Positions 5,654 through 6,028 of a stretch of 6,028 bases of DNA are shown here, in pieces (within the stretch, counting starts at the first letter, position 1; each line of letters opens with the position of its first letter). Both the position numbers and the translations under genes were made by a program. The stretch is from Solirubrobacterales bacterium. Its GTDB lineage: Bacteria; Actinomycetota; Thermoleophilia; Solirubrobacterales; 70-9. The stretch covers positions 1 through 6,028 of the forward strand of contig JASLJO010000047.1 in NCBI GenBank assembly GCA_030152505.1. The letters are read 5' to 3'. The notes below the pieces were generated by a model. That model had not been told where the DNA came from, searched no databases, and was given only the letters and a program-made list of their open reading frames with translations.

Positions 5654-6028
5654 CGCTGATCCTCGCTTCGGGATCCCCCCAGCGCTCAGAGATCCTGACC
5701 AAGCTCGGTCTCCAGTTTCAGGTTGTCGTCCCCGGCGTGGACGAGTTGACCGGCGGCGATCCCGAGCTCGAGGTAGTCGAGAATGCCCGTCGCAAGGCAA
5801 TTGCAGCGGCCTCTCGCGCGGGTGGCGGCGTAGGGGGAACCGCCCCTGAGGAAGCTTTAGCTACCGGAAGGGGCGGTGGGTCCCCTGCGCCGACAGGACC
5901 CGCGGGCCGAGACCTCCCCGAAATCGACTCCTGCGTGGAGCTGTTCCCAACGGCGGAGTTCCAGGAGCGCGAGGTCTACGACTTCTTCGGAATCGTGTTC
6001 CGGGGGCATCCCGACCTCACACGGATTC
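5650..6028 (+). CDS. Maf N-terminus joined in frame to NuoC C-terminal part; runs off the window
   Basis: The ATG at 5650 overlaps the regulator's stop (ATGA). Residues 1 to about 57 are Maf, the nucleotide pyrophosphatase that removes non-canonical or excess NTPs: MTLILASGSPQRSEILTKLG, VVVPGVDEL, DPELEVVENARRKAIAAA. The next expected Maf segment, the catalytic GADTVV-like Asp motif, is absent. Instead residues 58-86 are a Gly/Pro/Ala-rich stretch encoded by a palindrome, including a TTA codon at 5857, rare in such DNA. From about residue 88 the frame matches the C-terminal part of NuoC, the 30-kDa subunit of NADH-quinone oxidoreductase: LPEIDSCVELFPTAEFQERE, VYDFFGIVFRGHPDLTRI. The frame is open to the last base (126 codons). 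The Maf part alone could not be catalytic. It may be a real fusion or deletion, or an assembly misjoin; no symbol is given for that reason. Confidence 0.8.
   Translation, partial: MTLILASGSPQRSEILTKLGLQFQVVVPGVDELTGGDPELEVVENARRKAIAAASRAGGGVGGTAPEEALATGRGGGSPAPTGPAGRDLPEIDSCVELFPTAEFQEREVYDFFGIVFRGHPDLTRI
5823..5895. repeat. Long imperfect palindrome at the Maf/NuoC junction
   Basis: Inner stem ACCGCCCCT (5839-5847) pairs perfectly with AGGGGCGGT (5869-5877) around a 21-nt loop that contains AGCTTTAGCT. Outer stem GGCGTAGGGG (5827-5836) pairs with CCCCTGCGCC (5882-5891) at 9 of 10 positions, the tenth being G-T, with an internal bulge of 2 against 4 nt. Pairing extends to 5823/5895 with one mismatch. 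It is translated in frame as about 23 Gly/Pro/Ala-rich residues. It differs in sequence from the folC palindrome. The repeat lies exactly where Maf similarity stops and just before NuoC similarity begins. Confidence 0.8.

Overview
The window is GC-rich DNA with strong G/C preference at third codon positions, tightly packed genes all on the + strand, ATGA-type stop/start overlaps and a TAnnnT-type leaderless promoter. Together with the look of the ValRS, FolC and NDK sequences, this suggests a high-GC actinomycete, most likely in or near the Thermoleophilia (Solirubrobacterales/Gaiellales-like). That placement is an inference from pattern and memory; no search was run.

Layout. (1) 1-2174: 3' five-sixths of valS (valyl-tRNA synthetase), entering from the left with its HIGH motif outside the window. 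(2) 2171-3448: folC (folylpolyglutamate/dihydrofolate synthase), overlapping valS by 4 nt. It has no ordinary start codon at its expected N-terminus; a good Shine-Dalgarno points to an ATA start. A nearly perfect 23-bp inverted repeat lies in frame inside folC (3206-3254). (3) 3445-3567: a 40-aa single-pass membrane protein, coupled to folC by ATGA. (4) 3568-3649: a short spacer with two potential hairpins. (5) 3650-4270: a two-TM membrane protein with a double zinc ribbon and a basic, proline-rich tail. (6) 4239-4649: ndk (nucleoside diphosphate kinase), starting with GTG inside the previous gene. (7) 4650-4690: a compact promoter, apparently leaderless, with an inverted repeat around it. (8) 4691-5653: a GlxA-type AraC regulator (DJ-1/PfpI domain plus two HTHs). 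(9) 5650-6028: an open frame that begins as Maf (nucleotide pyrophosphatase) and, after a palindromic stretch, continues in the same frame as the C-terminal part of NuoC (complex I 30-kDa subunit), running off the right end.

Most of the genes are housekeeping: tRNA charging, folate polyglutamylation, NTP balancing and NTP sanitising. valS-folC-orf40 looks like one translationally coupled unit. The zinc-ribbon gene and ndk form a second overlapping pair. The regulator and the maf-like frame form a third unit behind their own promoter.

The most unusual feature is the Maf::NuoC junction with a palindrome at the seam, together with the second, unrelated palindrome that is tolerated in frame within folC. 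Either this genome carries palindromic elements that insert into coding sequence, one of which mediated a fusion, or the right end is an assembly misjoin at such a repeat. The sequence alone does not decide between these. I see no RNA genes, CRISPR arrays or transposases.
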